A DNA stretch of 64,000 nt, taken from CAYXDO01 sp964463485. GTDB lineage: Bacteria > Myxococcota > Kuafuiibacteriia > Kuafuiibacteriales > Kuafuiibacteriaceae. The first letter of the stretch is position 1; the number at the start of each line of letters is the position of its first letter. The stretch covers positions 11,244 through 75,243 of the forward strand of contig CAYXDO010000036.1 in NCBI GenBank assembly GCA_964463485.1, given 5' to 3'. Positions 33,950 through 43,522 of the stretch are shown here, one piece after another. Both the position numbers and the translations under genes were made by a program. Below the pieces are notes generated by a model, which worked only from the letters and a program-made list of their open reading frames with translations, was not told where the DNA came from and ran no database searches.

Positions 33950-35071
33950 TCAACCCTGGTTGGCGGCTTCGGTCAGCACCGCCTCCATCTCATTCAACCA
34001 GCGCTCCGGGGACGCGAGGCCCGATCGCGCCGCCGCCAGCGCCGCCGCGGCCCACTTTGGCCGATCATCTCGGTCCACGGCCCGAGTCAGCTGACCCGCG
34101 AGGCCGTCGATGTCCCGCGGGTCGTCCACGAGCAACTCACCCGCCCCACACTCCGCCAAAATCTCACTCGAGCCGAACCATCGAGGTGCCACCGATGGCA
34201 GGCCACAGGCCGCTGCCTCGAGCACCGCGTTGCCGAAATTCTCATACCGACTCGGCGCAATCAACACGTCTGCCGATCGATAGCTCGCTCCGACGTGCGC
34301 CTGAGTCCCTGCCCAGACGACCTGGCTCGGCACCCACTTCGGGCGAACCGGCCCGCCGCCCACGTAGACCAGCCGCAGCCCCGCGCGCCGAGTCGCCTCG
34401 GCAGCCAGATCGAGACCTTTCATGAGCGGGTTCTGACCCACGAGCAACGCGACCGGTTCGAGCGGTCCCACCCCCCACTGAGCCCTCAGCGCGGCCCGCT
34501 CTCCGGGTTGAGCATCGGGTGAGTACCTCGACAGATCGACCCCGTTCCGGATCGTGGACACCGCCGCCGGGTCGAGGTGCGGATAGTGTCGCAGCAGATC
34601 ATCCCGACCTTTGCGACTCACCGCGACGAGGGCGCGAAATCGGCCGGCCGCCAATCTCGTTCGCTCCAAGCTCGACGCGATTCGATCCAGCATGAAGCCA
34701 CCGGAGCGCGTCTTTATGTCGGCCGTCGCTTCGAGATATTCGGCGTGTACTCCTCCACCAAGCCTAAACACGTCTTGGAGCGTCGAGTGATCCAAGCCCA
34801 CCGTTACGTCGACCGAACCCTCTCGCCGCAATCGCTCCACGACTCGTTCGGCCGATCGCGCGAACCACAGCATCGACAGCGTGGGGTCGAAGCCAGGGCC
34901 CGCGAGTCTCTCGAAGTCGGACCCGAGCTCGGCCGAAATCTCTGGGTCGGACTTTTGCGCGAAGACGCGAACCCGATGTCCTCGTTTGCGGAGCCCCCGC
35001 GCGAGCTCGACTGCGCTCTTGCCGATGCCCCCCTTCAAGTCGAAGCGGCGAACCAACAGCGCGACTCGCAC
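33950..35071 (-). CDS. Family 4 glycosyltransferase
   Basis: The 373-residue protein begins (GTG 35071) VRVALLVRRFDLKGGIGK with GKSAVELARGLRKRGH, as in GT4 enzymes, and the C-terminal half has the E-x7-E type motif in APSRYENFGNAVLEAAACGLP. The start is inferred from the family-like first strand; the frame continues upstream into the permease gene but that portion is out of frame with real coding sequence. It lies 14 bp after the permease stop, so it is part of the ABC transporter operon. A role in trehalose, maltose or surface glycan metabolism is possible but not shown. Confidence 0.82.
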   Translation of the reverse strand: MRVALLVRRFDLKGGIGKSAVELARGLRKRGHRVRVFAQKSDPEISAELGSDFERLAGPGFDPTLSMLWFARSAERVVERLRREGSVDVTVGLDHSTLQDVFRLGGGVHAEYLEATADIKTRSGGFMLDRIASSLERTRLAAGRFRALVAVSRKGRDDLLRHYPHLDPAAVSTIRNGVDLSRYSPDAQPGERAALRAQWGVGPLEPVALLVGQNPLMKGLDLAAEATRRAGLRLVYVGGGPVRPKWVPSQVVWAGTQAHVGASYRSADVLIAPSRYENFGNAVLEAAACGLPSVAPRWFGSSEILAECGAGELLVDDPRDIDGLAGQLTRAVDRDDRPKWAAAALAAARSGLASPERWLNEMEAVLTEAANQG

Positions 35072-35085
35072 CGCTCCCGACCCGA

Positions 35086-36726
35086 CTACCGAAGCGCTTC
35101 TTCGGCGGCCCGAGCGACCCGAGACGTGAGCCACCCGTACACGAGCAGCACGACGAAAATGACGACCGAGTAGGCCGCCGCATACCCATAGGCGCCGCCC
35201 TGCGCGAGGCCACGCTCGAACGCCCACCGATAGGCCTCGGTCACCAAGATGTCTGTCGCGCCGTCGGGTCGTCCCTCCGAGACGAGGTAAATCACCTCGA
35301 ATTTGTTGAAAGTCCAAATCGATCCCAAAATCACCGAGGGCAACAGGGCGGGCCGGAGCAACGGGAGCGTGATGCGCGTGAGCTGCTGCCATCGAGAGGC
35401 GCCGTCCACGTCGGCGGCTTCGTAGAGGTCTTCCGGGATCGAAGTCAGCGCTCCGAGACACACCACCATCATGAACGGTACGCCCAACCAGACGTTCGTG
35501 ATCAGGTTGGCGAGGAACGCGGTCCAAGTAGAGTGCATCCAACTCATACCCTCGAGGCCGAGCAGCCGATTCATCACCCCTACGTCCGGATCGAACATCG
35601 ACCGCCAAATCAGCGCCGTGAGGTAAGAGGGCACGGCCCACGGAACGATGAGCAGGACCCGATAGACCTTGGAGATCTTCGAGCTCATGGGCTTGAGCAG
35701 CAGCGCCAGGGCCAGGCCGAAACCCAGGTGCAAGACCACGTTGGCGGTCGTCCAGACGAGGGTGATGACCAGGGCGTAGGGCAGGGTGGACGGAGCGAAC
35801 GAGAGAGCGTCTTGACCCAGGATGTCCCGAAAATTCCCGAGGCCGACGAATCGAAACTCACCGTGGTTGTGGTGGAAGAGCGACATGCCAATCCCAAAGA
35901 AGAACGGAATTCCGACGAGCACGGCCAGACCGAGCATCGCCGGGGCGATTGCTCCGTAGGCGCCCGAGTGTCTCTTGAGCGCACCAAGCGTGGCGAGAGC
36001 CCGTGAGCTCCCGAGGAAGATCAGGACGCCGCAGGTCACGACGCCGAGCGCGATCACCTTCGCGAGCACGATCCCGAACGGAAGCGTCCGGATGGGTGCG
36101 GTCCGCCCGTCGGCCACGAGAAACCCATTCGCGAGCCCGGTGGCCTCCCGGTGCATGAGGACCGCCAACGCGCTCACTCCAAGGATGAGTATCGTCCCAG
36201 CGACGCCCGCACCCAACATGGGGCGCCGAGCGAGCACCAAATATGCAGCAGCAGCAGCCAGGCCGAGGACCAACAGGGGCACGAGCGGGAGCGCCGCCGT
36301 CGGCGGGGGTGAGTCGTCGGTGACCTCCGCGCTCCGCTCGCCGCGACTCACCGTGGCCTGATACCCAGCCGTTGTCTTCGACACGACCGGTTTCTGCCGT
36401 GCTTCGGAATGCCGATCGGCTCGGCCCTTGTCGAAGTCGTCGGCGCCTCGCAACGCGGTGCCTTCACGCGCGGCGCTCGACGTGAACACCACGTAGAGCT
36501 TTTTGTTCAGGAAGGGATACTTTGCGCTCTTGCGCTCCTCGACGATCGTCGTATTTCGGCTGATGCGCCCAGCCTCGAGGGCTGCTCGGGCGTCGAGCGT
36601 GGCCCGCAGGCCTCCGAGGCTCTCGAGCTCGGCGCCGAAGTGAGTCGAGAGTACGGAAGCACCTCCGACCAACGCTAGGGCGATCGCGACGAAGATCGGG
36701 GCTCGGGCCGGTCTCTCTTCCGTCAT
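35086..36726 (-). CDS. Sugar ABC transporter permease (MalF-like)
   Basis: The 546-residue protein has an N-terminal membrane helix (about 10-30), an extracytoplasmic region of about 110 residues, three further helices (about 155-260) and a C-terminal MalF-type permease core with the EAA loop YEAADVDGASRWQQLTRITL. The long N-terminal half resembles the extended N-terminus and loop of MalF. ATG 36726 is chosen for the clean N-terminus. It begins 1 bp after the binding protein gene. No second (MalG-like) permease is nearby. Confidence 0.88.
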   Translation of the reverse strand: MTEERPARAPIFVAIALALVGGASVLSTHFGAELESLGGLRATLDARAALEAGRISRNTTIVEERKSAKYPFLNKKLYVVFTSSAAREGTALRGADDFDKGRADRHSEARQKPVVSKTTAGYQATVSRGERSAEVTDDSPPPTAALPLVPLLVLGLAAAAAYLVLARRPMLGAGVAGTILILGVSALAVLMHREATGLANGFLVADGRTAPIRTLPFGIVLAKVIALGVVTCGVLIFLGSSRALATLGALKRHSGAYGAIAPAMLGLAVLVGIPFFFGIGMSLFHHNHGEFRFVGLGNFRDILGQDALSFAPSTLPYALVITLVWTTANVVLHLGFGLALALLLKPMSSKISKVYRVLLIVPWAVPSYLTALIWRSMFDPDVGVMNRLLGLEGMSWMHSTWTAFLANLITNVWLGVPFMMVVCLGALTSIPEDLYEAADVDGASRWQQLTRITLPLLRPALLPSVILGSIWTFNKFEVIYLVSEGRPDGATDILVTEAYRWAFERGLAQGGAYGYAAAYSVVIFVVLLVYGWLTSRVARAAEEALR

Positions 36727-36727
36727 C

Positions 36728-37921
36728 TCAGCTTCCCAGATCGAGCGCCTTGTCGATGCGCTCTTGGGCCTCAGCCTCCGCGGCGCCCGGCTCCATCCCT
36801 CGGTGCAACACCTTGTAGAGCGCAGCATTCAGCGGCGTCCACGCGGCGTTCATACTCGGGTGCGACGGCGTGGCCACGGAGCTCGAAAAAGCCCTGCGAA
36901 AAGCTTCGAGCTTCTTGCGCTCGGACTCCGGCAACGTGGGAAGCGTCTGCTCCCACGCCTTCGACAAAGTCACCGTCTGCCCCCCGGACCTCATCCGGAT
37001 CTCCGCTGACTTCGGGTCCCCCGACAGGAACCGCATGAGATCGAACGCCTCCCGCTTCCGTTTTGAGTAGCGACTCATCAGGATCCCTTCGCAGGTGGTG
37101 AATCCGGCCGACACCTTTCCGCCCGGAAACGCGGGCAGCGGAGCCACCGTGTACGGGACCCCGGGGTCGATCTCACTCATGAACCAAGGGCCGCTGATCA
37201 CCATCGGAGCTCGGCCGTCCGAGAACATGGAGCTGGCCATAGGCGGAGATGGGTCGTCGGGAATCACGCCTTCATCGGCGAGACGTTTGGCCATCGCGAA
37301 GCCCGCGGCGAGCCCGGAGAGCTTCGGGCGCGTCGGCAAACCGCGGCGAGCGGAGCGAGCCTGCGACGGTAAATCGTCTGCGTAGATCTTCCCGCCGAGC
37401 GAAAACAGAAGCGGAGTGTGAAAGAAGAGATCGGAGTTGGGATAGACCAACCCGTATCTGCCGGTCCCTTTGGCGGTGTGGGCCTTCGCGAGGGCGAGCA
37501 GGGCGTCGAAGTCCTTCGGCGGCTCCGGGATCGCGTCGGTTCGCACGAACAGGGCGAGGGTCTTGAAAGCGAGCGGCAAGCCGTAAAGTGAGTCTGCGTA
37601 GGCGAGCGCAAAGACGCAGGTCGTGAGTTGCTCGTCGAGCATGGGTTCGTCGACGAGCAGCTCGAGCGGCTCGACGAGGTGGCCCTCGGCCCAGCCGCCC
37701 ACCCGATCGTGAGCGAAGATGAAGACGTCCGGTCCGTGGCCTCGCGGGATCGCCGCGGTGAGTTTGTCGGCCAAGGCCGAGAAAGGAACGAAGCTCGCCT
37801 CGACCTTCGCCGGGTACGTCGCGAGCGCAGCTTCGAGCGCCTCGCGCTCGGAGCGTGTATAACTGTGCCAGAGCACCAGGGGCTCGGACAACACCAAGAG
37901 CGACAACAGCGCCGGGCTCAC
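36728..37921 (-). CDS. Sugar ABC transporter substrate-binding protein (MalE-like)
   Basis: The 397-residue protein is a family 1 extracellular solute-binding protein: LVLWHSYTRSEREALEAAL, PRGHGPDVFIFAHDRVGGWA, AFKTLALFVRTDAIPEPPKD and ISGPWFMSEID are all MalE-like. The signal sequence from the GTG at 37921 is very short (about 15 residues) and has no lipobox, so export is plausible but unusual. It overlaps the ATPase gene by 4 bp. Maltodextrin, trehalose or a similar sugar is the likely ligand by family only. Confidence 0.88.
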   Translation of the reverse strand: MSPALLSLLVLSEPLVLWHSYTRSEREALEAALATYPAKVEASFVPFSALADKLTAAIPRGHGPDVFIFAHDRVGGWAEGHLVEPLELLVDEPMLDEQLTTCVFALAYADSLYGLPLAFKTLALFVRTDAIPEPPKDFDALLALAKAHTAKGTGRYGLVYPNSDLFFHTPLLFSLGGKIYADDLPSQARSARRGLPTRPKLSGLAAGFAMAKRLADEGVIPDDPSPPMASSMFSDGRAPMVISGPWFMSEIDPGVPYTVAPLPAFPGGKVSAGFTTCEGILMSRYSKRKREAFDLMRFLSGDPKSAEIRMRSGGQTVTLSKAWEQTLPTLPESERKKLEAFRRAFSSSVATPSHPSMNAAWTPLNAALYKVLHRGMEPGAAEAEAQERIDKALDLGS

Positions 37922-38985
37922 GAGAGCGCCTCGCCACCGACGTCGCCTTGCCGTGCGAACACGTGAAGCTCGTGCGCGGGAACCGAGAACGCGGCCGAGT
38001 CTCCGGCGGCGACCCGCGCCACACCCTCTACTCGCGCGGTCACGCGTTGACCCGAAGGGAGCTCCAGGCGCACGAACGACTCACTCCCGGTCGGCTCCAC
38101 CAGCTCCACTCGGCCGCTGATCGGGCCCGCACCCAAACTCATCGCCTGCGGACGGAAACCGAGCATGACGTCTTGCCCTTTGCGCCCAGCGAACGGCGCG
38201 GGCAATGCCAGGTCGATCCCGCCGCCCACGAACCTCGGCCCGGCCTCGATCTTTCCCGAAACCTGATTCATTGAGGGTGAGCCCAAAAACTGACCTACGA
38301 AGGCGTTCCGTGGCCTCGCGTAGACGTCGAGCGGCGCACCCACTTGCTGCAGCACCCCCTTGTGCAGCACCACGATTCGATCGGCCAAAGTCATCGCTTC
38401 GATTTGGTCGTGAGTTACATACACGACCGTCGTCTTCAACCGCTGGTGGAGCTTCTTGATCTCTGCCCGCATCTCGGTGCGCAATGCCGCGTCGAGGTTG
38501 GAGAGCGGCTCGTCGAATAGAAAGACCGACGGCCGTCGCACGATGGCCCGACCCATCGCTACGCGTTGGCGCTGGCCGCCGGACAAGGCCTTGGGCTTTC
38601 GGTCGAGGAGCGTTTGAAGCCCGAGGATCTCGGCGGCCTCCGCCGTTCGCTTCTCGATCTCGGGTTTCGGGGTGTGGCGCACTTCCAGGCCAAAGGCCAA
38701 GTTCTGGCGAACCGAGAGGTGGGGGTAGAGCGCGTAGCTCTGAAACACCATCGCGATGTCCCGATCTTTGGGTGCCAACTGGGTCACGTCGCGATCACCG
38801 ATTCGCAGCGTGCCCGAAGAAGGCGTCTCGAGGCCCGCCAAGATCCGCAGCGTCGTAGACTTCCCGCAGCCGGAAGGTCCGAGCAGCACCAGGAACTCTC
38901 CGTCAGCGATCTCGAGGTCGATGGGTTTGAGGACCTCGACGTCGTCGAACTTCTTACCGACGCCTTCGAATCGCACACCGGCCAT
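37918..38985 (-). CDS. Sugar ABC transporter ATP-binding protein (MalK/UgpC/MsmX type)
   Basis: The 355-residue protein has Walker A GPSGCGKST, Q-loop MVFQSYALYPHLSV, signature ALSGGQRQRVAMGRAIVRR, Walker B FLFDEPLSNLDA and switch THDQIEAM, followed by the C-terminal OB/TOBE regulatory domain of CUT1 ATPases (QVGAPLDVYARPRNAFVGQF). ATG 38985 matches the usual family start; ATG 39003, with GAAGG upstream, would add six residues. It is the first gene of the operon with the binding protein, permease and glycosyltransferase. Confidence 0.92.
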   Translation of the reverse strand: MAGVRFEGVGKKFDDVEVLKPIDLEIADGEFLVLLGPSGCGKSTTLRILAGLETPSSGTLRIGDRDVTQLAPKDRDIAMVFQSYALYPHLSVRQNLAFGLEVRHTPKPEIEKRTAEAAEILGLQTLLDRKPKALSGGQRQRVAMGRAIVRRPSVFLFDEPLSNLDAALRTEMRAEIKKLHQRLKTTVVYVTHDQIEAMTLADRIVVLHKGVLQQVGAPLDVYARPRNAFVGQFLGSPSMNQVSGKIEAGPRFVGGGIDLALPAPFAGRKGQDVMLGFRPQAMSLGAGPISGRVELVEPTGSESFVRLELPSGQRVTARVEGVARVAAGDSAAFSVPAHELHVFARQGDVGGEALS

Positions 38986-39123
38986 GGGGCCGCGCTCTAA
39001 CATGGCCTTCGTCGCGGGCAAACGAGCAATTTGCCGACGAGCGCGACCGTCGCGGTTTTTCTGGGCCTGGGGCGTCACTCGGAAACAGCTCCGAATCCAT
39101 TCGGGCCATGATAGACATGCGAC

Positions 39124-40128
39124 ATGTCTCAGACTGTCACGCTCATCCGAGGCGACGGTATCGGACCCGAGATCGCGGACGCCACCCTGCGCGTGCTCGA
39201 AGCCAGCGGTGCCAAGATTGACTGGGAAGAGCGAGTAGCCGGTGAAGCTGCGGTGCGGAGCCATGGAGCTCCCCTGCCTCCCGAAACCGTGGACTCGATT
39301 CGCGTCAACGGGCTGGCGCTCAAGGGACCTCTCGCGACTCCAGTCGGCGGGGGTTACCGCAGCGTGAACGTCGCCATTCGCCAAGAGCTCGATCTGTTCG
39401 CCAACGTGCGGCCTGTCCGGAGCTTCCAAGGGGTGGCTTCGCGCTACCAGAACATCGATTTGGTCGTCGTCCGCGAAAACACCCAGGGACTGTACTCAGG
39501 GATAGAGTTCTATACCGACAGGCAAAAGAACTCCGCGCAGGCGATCTCGTTGGTCACCCGGATGGCGAGCGAACGAGTGATCCGGTACGCGTTCGAGCAC
39601 TGCCGCAGGCACCAGCGAAAGCGGCTCACCGTCGTGCACAAGGCCAACATCCTCAAATTCACCACCGGACTTTTTCTGGAGGTCGCCAAGGATTTGGCTC
39701 GTGAGTACCCGGATGTCGAGCTCGAAGATCGAATCGTCGACAGCATGGCCATGCAGCTCGTCCTGAAGCCGGAACGTTTCGAAGTCATCGTCACGACGAA
39801 CCTCTTCGGTGACATCCTGTCCGATCTGACCGCGGGGCTCGTGGGTGGCCTCGGCCTCGCGCCCTCGGAGAACATCGGCGAGCACGTCGTCGTGTTCGAG
39901 CCCGTTCACGGGACGGCGCCGGACATCGCCGGAAAGGGCGTCGCCAATCCCACCGCGCTCATTCTCTCGGCGTGTATGTTGCTTCGGCGCCTCGGCTACC
40001 TGAGCGCGTCCCAGGCCCTCGAGAAATCCATCGCGAGAGTGCTCGCGGAAGGCAAAGTCACCACGCCCGACCTCGGCGGTTCCGCGAGCACGAGTCAATA
40101 CGCCAGCGCACTCATCGCGAATCTCTGA
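39124..40128 (+). CDS. NAD-dependent isocitrate dehydrogenase
   Basis: The 334-residue protein is in the isocitrate/isopropylmalate dehydrogenase family: LIRGDGIGPEIADATLRVLE, the substrate-binding segment YRSVNVAIRQELDLFANVRP, VVRENTQGLYSGIEF, and the metal-binding DILSDLTAGLVGGLGLAP. The S-x-N-x2-IR segment fits isocitrate rather than isopropylmalate, and length and type fit the NAD-using bacterial/mitochondrial-like form. The likely reaction is isocitrate to 2-oxoglutarate plus CO2. The 3' end overlaps the convergent neighbour by 17 bp. Confidence 0.88.
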   Translation: MSQTVTLIRGDGIGPEIADATLRVLEASGAKIDWEERVAGEAAVRSHGAPLPPETVDSIRVNGLALKGPLATPVGGGYRSVNVAIRQELDLFANVRPVRSFQGVASRYQNIDLVVVRENTQGLYSGIEFYTDRQKNSAQAISLVTRMASERVIRYAFEHCRRHQRKRLTVVHKANILKFTTGLFLEVAKDLAREYPDVELEDRIVDSMAMQLVLKPERFEVIVTTNLFGDILSDLTAGLVGGLGLAPSENIGEHVVVFEPVHGTAPDIAGKGVANPTALILSACMLLRRLGYLSASQALEKSIARVLAEGKVTTPDLGGSASTSQYASALIANL

Positions 40129-42457
40129 ATCCAGCTCGCGTGAGCCTACTCATCGCCAGCGCGACGAGCCCCATTCCGAGCGCCGCCGCCGAGATCCGCA
40201 GCGCGCGCCTCGGCATGACGTACTCGAGCTCGATGGGACCTCTCGCCACGTCTTCTACCACCGCAGCCACCTGAGTCGCTGCGATCCTCACGACCGGCAA
40301 CTCGGTGCCCGCTTGCGTTGCGCGCCAGCCCCGCATGTAGATCGTTCGGAGGCTCATCACGGCCCCGCCCGAACCCGCAAGCTGGACACGCGCCTTGTGC
40401 CGCTCGGTCCAGTCTACCTCCAGAACGTTGACGCCATCTCCAGATGGCAGCACGCGCTGAGTGATCCGCGCCGACGGGTCGTCGACGATCGCGAGCGTCA
40501 TCTCCGAGCTCGTCGAGGAGCGGACGGCGTCGAGGGCCTCGGTTTCCGAGTGCGACATTCGTGGATGCTTGGCTACGAACACTTGCGGCATGGCGCCCTC
40601 GATCGCGTAGACCCAAAACGGACCCTCCCGTTCCGACTCTGCAAAAGGAACCGGAACGAATCGAACCCCGCGCGAGATCGGTCGCTCGATCAAATAGTGA
40701 GTGCACCCGAGCGCCCGGGCCACCGCCGCGCTCCCGGCCTCGAGCTCGGCTCGCAGCGTCGAAATCGTTCGCGGTGTGAAGGGAGAGTATGGGTTGGCGC
40801 TCGCGAACCCATCACACGCGCCGAGCTGTCCCGACATCAACAATCTCATCTGCTGGGCCGGGTTCACGTCGGCAAAGATGCGAGCGGACTCGAGGCGTGG
40901 GGACTTGCACAACACCGGGATCGAGCTCCCGGCGAGGGTCGCGAGCGGGGACTTCATCGAGGCGATCGGCTCGGTCTGAGTCGTCGCGAGCGGAAACAAC
41001 AACCCGTAGTCGAGCACGAGCGCCCAAGCAACCCATCGCTCCGCGCGCCGAGCAAAACCGAGCGCCAAGACGGCGACCAAAATCACGAGCGGCAGCGCAC
41101 TCCGGCCAAGCTCACCCATGAGCCAAAGAGAAAGAGGTGGGTGCTCCGAAGGCCCTCCTGGCCTATGAATTCTCACGAGCTCATCGATGGCTCCAGCACC
41201 GAAGCTCACGAACAACCCCAGGGCCCCAAGTCCCGAGAGCGTCGCGAGCGCCGAGATCAACACCAGCCTCTTCAGGCGTGCAGATCGCCTCACGCGGTCC
41301 GACACGATGATCGCGACCGCGACCGCGGCGAGTGTGCTCACCAGCATGTACTTGGCTGGGTACCGAAACGTCCCGATCGGCGGTACCCACTCTACCAACG
41401 GCGGCAGTATGAGTCCATCCTTGCCGAACGAGAGCATGAGTCCAACGACGAAAACGAGCAGCGGCGCGCGCGCTCGTCGCACTGAAGCAGCCGGTACGAG
41501 AGTCGCTAGGACCAACGCGCCCAAGTAGGGCACTCGGTTCCACTCGATGAGATCGAAATGATTCGGATGTTGGGGCTCGAACCAAAGCGACCGAGGTGTC
41601 ACGCCTGGATCTGCCGGGAGCGACGACCAACCCGGAAGGATGAGGCCGGCCCAGTAGTCTCGGCTGAGTGACCAGGAGAGGACCTCGTCGGCGTTCATGC
41701 CGGTTCCTCGAAAGCCCAAGGTGAGCTCGTCGAGGGACCCGAGCCATTGCAACAGTCCGATGCAAAACGCCCCGGCCACGAGAACGAGCGCGATCGATCC
41801 CATCCGAAATCTCCGGCTGATCACACTCTCGAGCACGACGATGGCCGCGGAAATTCCGAAACCCTGCGGGTCGCCTCCGAACAGGAGCCCCAGGCACGAG
41901 AGCACCAAGATCGCTCCCGGCCACCTCGGGCTCCCCTCGTACCCGCTGCTCCAAAGGAGGCTCCGCGTCGACGCCCAAGCCATCGGAACCCAGGCCGCGG
42001 AGACGATGTAGCAGCTATGTACGATGAGATCGAGGCACGTGCCGGACAGGGCGAAGGCGACCCCTCCGGCGGCCGCCGAGCTCGCGGAGCATCGAAAGGT
42101 CCGGAGCAACCAGGTCGTCGCGCCGGCTCCGATCGCCAGGTGAGTCACCTGCACCAACGACGTCGCCCAATCGGGCTCCAACCAAACCCACGGCCAGCGC
42201 AGCGGATAGAAGAGAATAGACATGGGCTCGAGGGAGCTCGGGAGCCCGTTGCCGATGAAGGTGGACACCTCCAGGCCCAAACCCAGCGCCCACTGCCGCT
42301 GGAACGCGCACGAGTACCCAAGGTCGATGAGTGTGAGGTCCCTGCCCCAGTAAAATCGACCCCCCATCATCGGCACGGAGAGTCCGAGCAGCACCGTCAG
42401 GCCCGCCAGCAGGCTTGCGATCAACGTCCGGCGTCGAGCCTTGGGTCCGGACGTCAC
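40112..42457 (-). CDS. Large polytopic membrane protein, YfhO-like
   Basis: The 781-residue protein has about 12-13 hydrophobic helices and loops including MGGRFYWGRDLTLIDLGY, GNGLPSSLEPMSILFYPLRW and a soluble C-terminal domain with beta pattern before a final helix. This matches the YfhO family of polytopic membrane proteins related to GT-C glycosyltransferases, which in Gram-positives decorate teichoic or lipoteichoic acids. Here the acceptor is unknown. Start GTG 42457. The gene end overlaps the end of the dehydrogenase gene by 17 bp. Confidence 0.6.
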   Translation of the reverse strand: MTSGPKARRRTLIASLLAGLTVLLGLSVPMMGGRFYWGRDLTLIDLGYSCAFQRQWALGLGLEVSTFIGNGLPSSLEPMSILFYPLRWPWVWLEPDWATSLVQVTHLAIGAGATTWLLRTFRCSASSAAAGGVAFALSGTCLDLIVHSCYIVSAAWVPMAWASTRSLLWSSGYEGSPRWPGAILVLSCLGLLFGGDPQGFGISAAIVVLESVISRRFRMGSIALVLVAGAFCIGLLQWLGSLDELTLGFRGTGMNADEVLSWSLSRDYWAGLILPGWSSLPADPGVTPRSLWFEPQHPNHFDLIEWNRVPYLGALVLATLVPAASVRRARAPLLVFVVGLMLSFGKDGLILPPLVEWVPPIGTFRYPAKYMLVSTLAAVAVAIIVSDRVRRSARLKRLVLISALATLSGLGALGLFVSFGAGAIDELVRIHRPGGPSEHPPLSLWLMGELGRSALPLVILVAVLALGFARRAERWVAWALVLDYGLLFPLATTQTEPIASMKSPLATLAGSSIPVLCKSPRLESARIFADVNPAQQMRLLMSGQLGACDGFASANPYSPFTPRTISTLRAELEAGSAAVARALGCTHYLIERPISRGVRFVPVPFAESEREGPFWVYAIEGAMPQVFVAKHPRMSHSETEALDAVRSSTSSEMTLAIVDDPSARITQRVLPSGDGVNVLEVDWTERHKARVQLAGSGGAVMSLRTIYMRGWRATQAGTELPVVRIAATQVAAVVEDVARGPIELEYVMPRRALRISAAALGMGLVALAMSRLTRAGFRDSR

Positions 42458-42700
42458 TCGACGGGTGAGTAGCAGCGCGGCCTGCGAGGGTCAAGTGAGC
42501 TTCGGCTGAGTATGAATACGCGCGCCGTCCGGACGCGAGACCGCGGTCGAGGCGGCTCGCTGCCATCGACTCCGGTCGCGGCCTGCGGCCAGGAAGCGCA
42601 GGCGACCGCGTCCCAATCCAAGGTGACCTCAGGAAACCTCTTACGAATTTTGGCTTTCCATTCCGGGGCCCCGTCCGGTCTAAAGGAGTGGAAGCGCCGA

Positions 42701-43522
42701 ATGGGCACGTCACCGATCCAAGACCGACGCGTAGACCGAACGTGCGGCACCCCGCGAATCGAGCTCGTGAGGCTCGACGGCGGCGAGCTCACGGGAGCGT
42801 CCGCAAATGACCTTCGTGTCCATGTCGATGGCTGCGCAGGCTGCCAGGCCGTGATGACGGAGCTCGCGGAAGCCCGACGAAGTCTGTTCGAGCTCGCCGA
42901 GCCCGTCGCCGCGAGCGCTCGAATCCTCGCCGCTGCCGAATTGCGGTCGTCCCGTCCCCGCTATGCCTGGGCGTTCGGGCTCGCCTGCGCCGCCGCGATC
43001 GCGCTCGGCATCGTGGCGGTGCCACGACCGGAACCCTACAGCGCCACCAAAGGTGGACGGTCGGGCTTGAACGGGCCACCGCGCTCGGTCTCCGAGCGCG
43101 CCTCCCTCGAGCTCTTCACCAAGACGAGCGCCGGTATTTCTGCGGCGGATGACGGTGTCGAGCTCGTCGAAGGAGACGCCATCCAGCTCCGTTACCACAG
43201 CGGACCTCATCGTTATCTCCTGGTGATTTCGATCGACGGCGCGCGCAAAGTCACCCCCTGGTACCCAGCCGCCGCCGAAGGCATGAGTTTGCCGATCACC
43301 CGAGGCCAGGGCACGCTCGACGGCAGTATCGTTCTCGACGACGCGTTGGGTACCGAGCAGGTGATCGGTTTCTTCAGCGACGAGCCCCTTCGTGTGAGCG
43401 ACTTGGTCTCCGCGGTCGAGCACAGGATCGAACACAGGCTCGTTGAGGGTTCTTCGACCGCCGGGCTCCCCGGTATCGCTGCAGAGGTCGTGACTCGATC
43501 TTTCAAAAAGGTCCCGCGATGA
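42701..43522 (+). CDS. Zinc-finger (anti-sigma-like) membrane protein with DUF4384-like C-terminus
   Basis: The 273-residue protein has a zf-HC2-type region (H-x3-C-x2-C in LRVHVDGCAGCQAVMTELA, with an earlier Cys in RTCGTP), one membrane helix (about 83-103) and a DUF4384-like extracytoplasmic beta domain (VELVEGDAIQLRYHSGPH, YLLVISIDGARKVTPWYP). The start at ATG 42701 follows GGAG at 42684. In other myxobacteria this arrangement goes with an ECF sigma factor, but no sigma gene is upstream. It overlaps the caspase-like gene by 4 bp, so the two are likely co-regulated. Confidence 0.72.
   Translation: MGTSPIQDRRVDRTCGTPRIELVRLDGGELTGASANDLRVHVDGCAGCQAVMTELAEARRSLFELAEPVAASARILAAAELRSSRPRYAWAFGLACAAAIALGIVAVPRPEPYSATKGGRSGLNGPPRSVSERASLELFTKTSAGISAADDGVELVEGDAIQLRYHSGPHRYLLVISIDGARKVTPWYPAAAEGMSLPITRGQGTLDGSIVLDDALGTEQVIGFFSDEPLRVSDLVSAVEHRIEHRLVEGSSTAGLPGIAAEVVTRSFKKVPR

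Noticed and set aside
35072..35641. N-terminal extension of the glycosyltransferase that might be a MalG permease
   Set aside because: The segment overlaps the MalF-like permease in another frame and has no membrane helices of permease type or EAA loop.
42512..42700. Possible remnant of an ECF sigma factor before the zinc-finger gene
   Set aside because: Translation in all frames shows no region 2 or 4 sequence; only a 63-codon extension of the zinc-finger frame without conservation is present.
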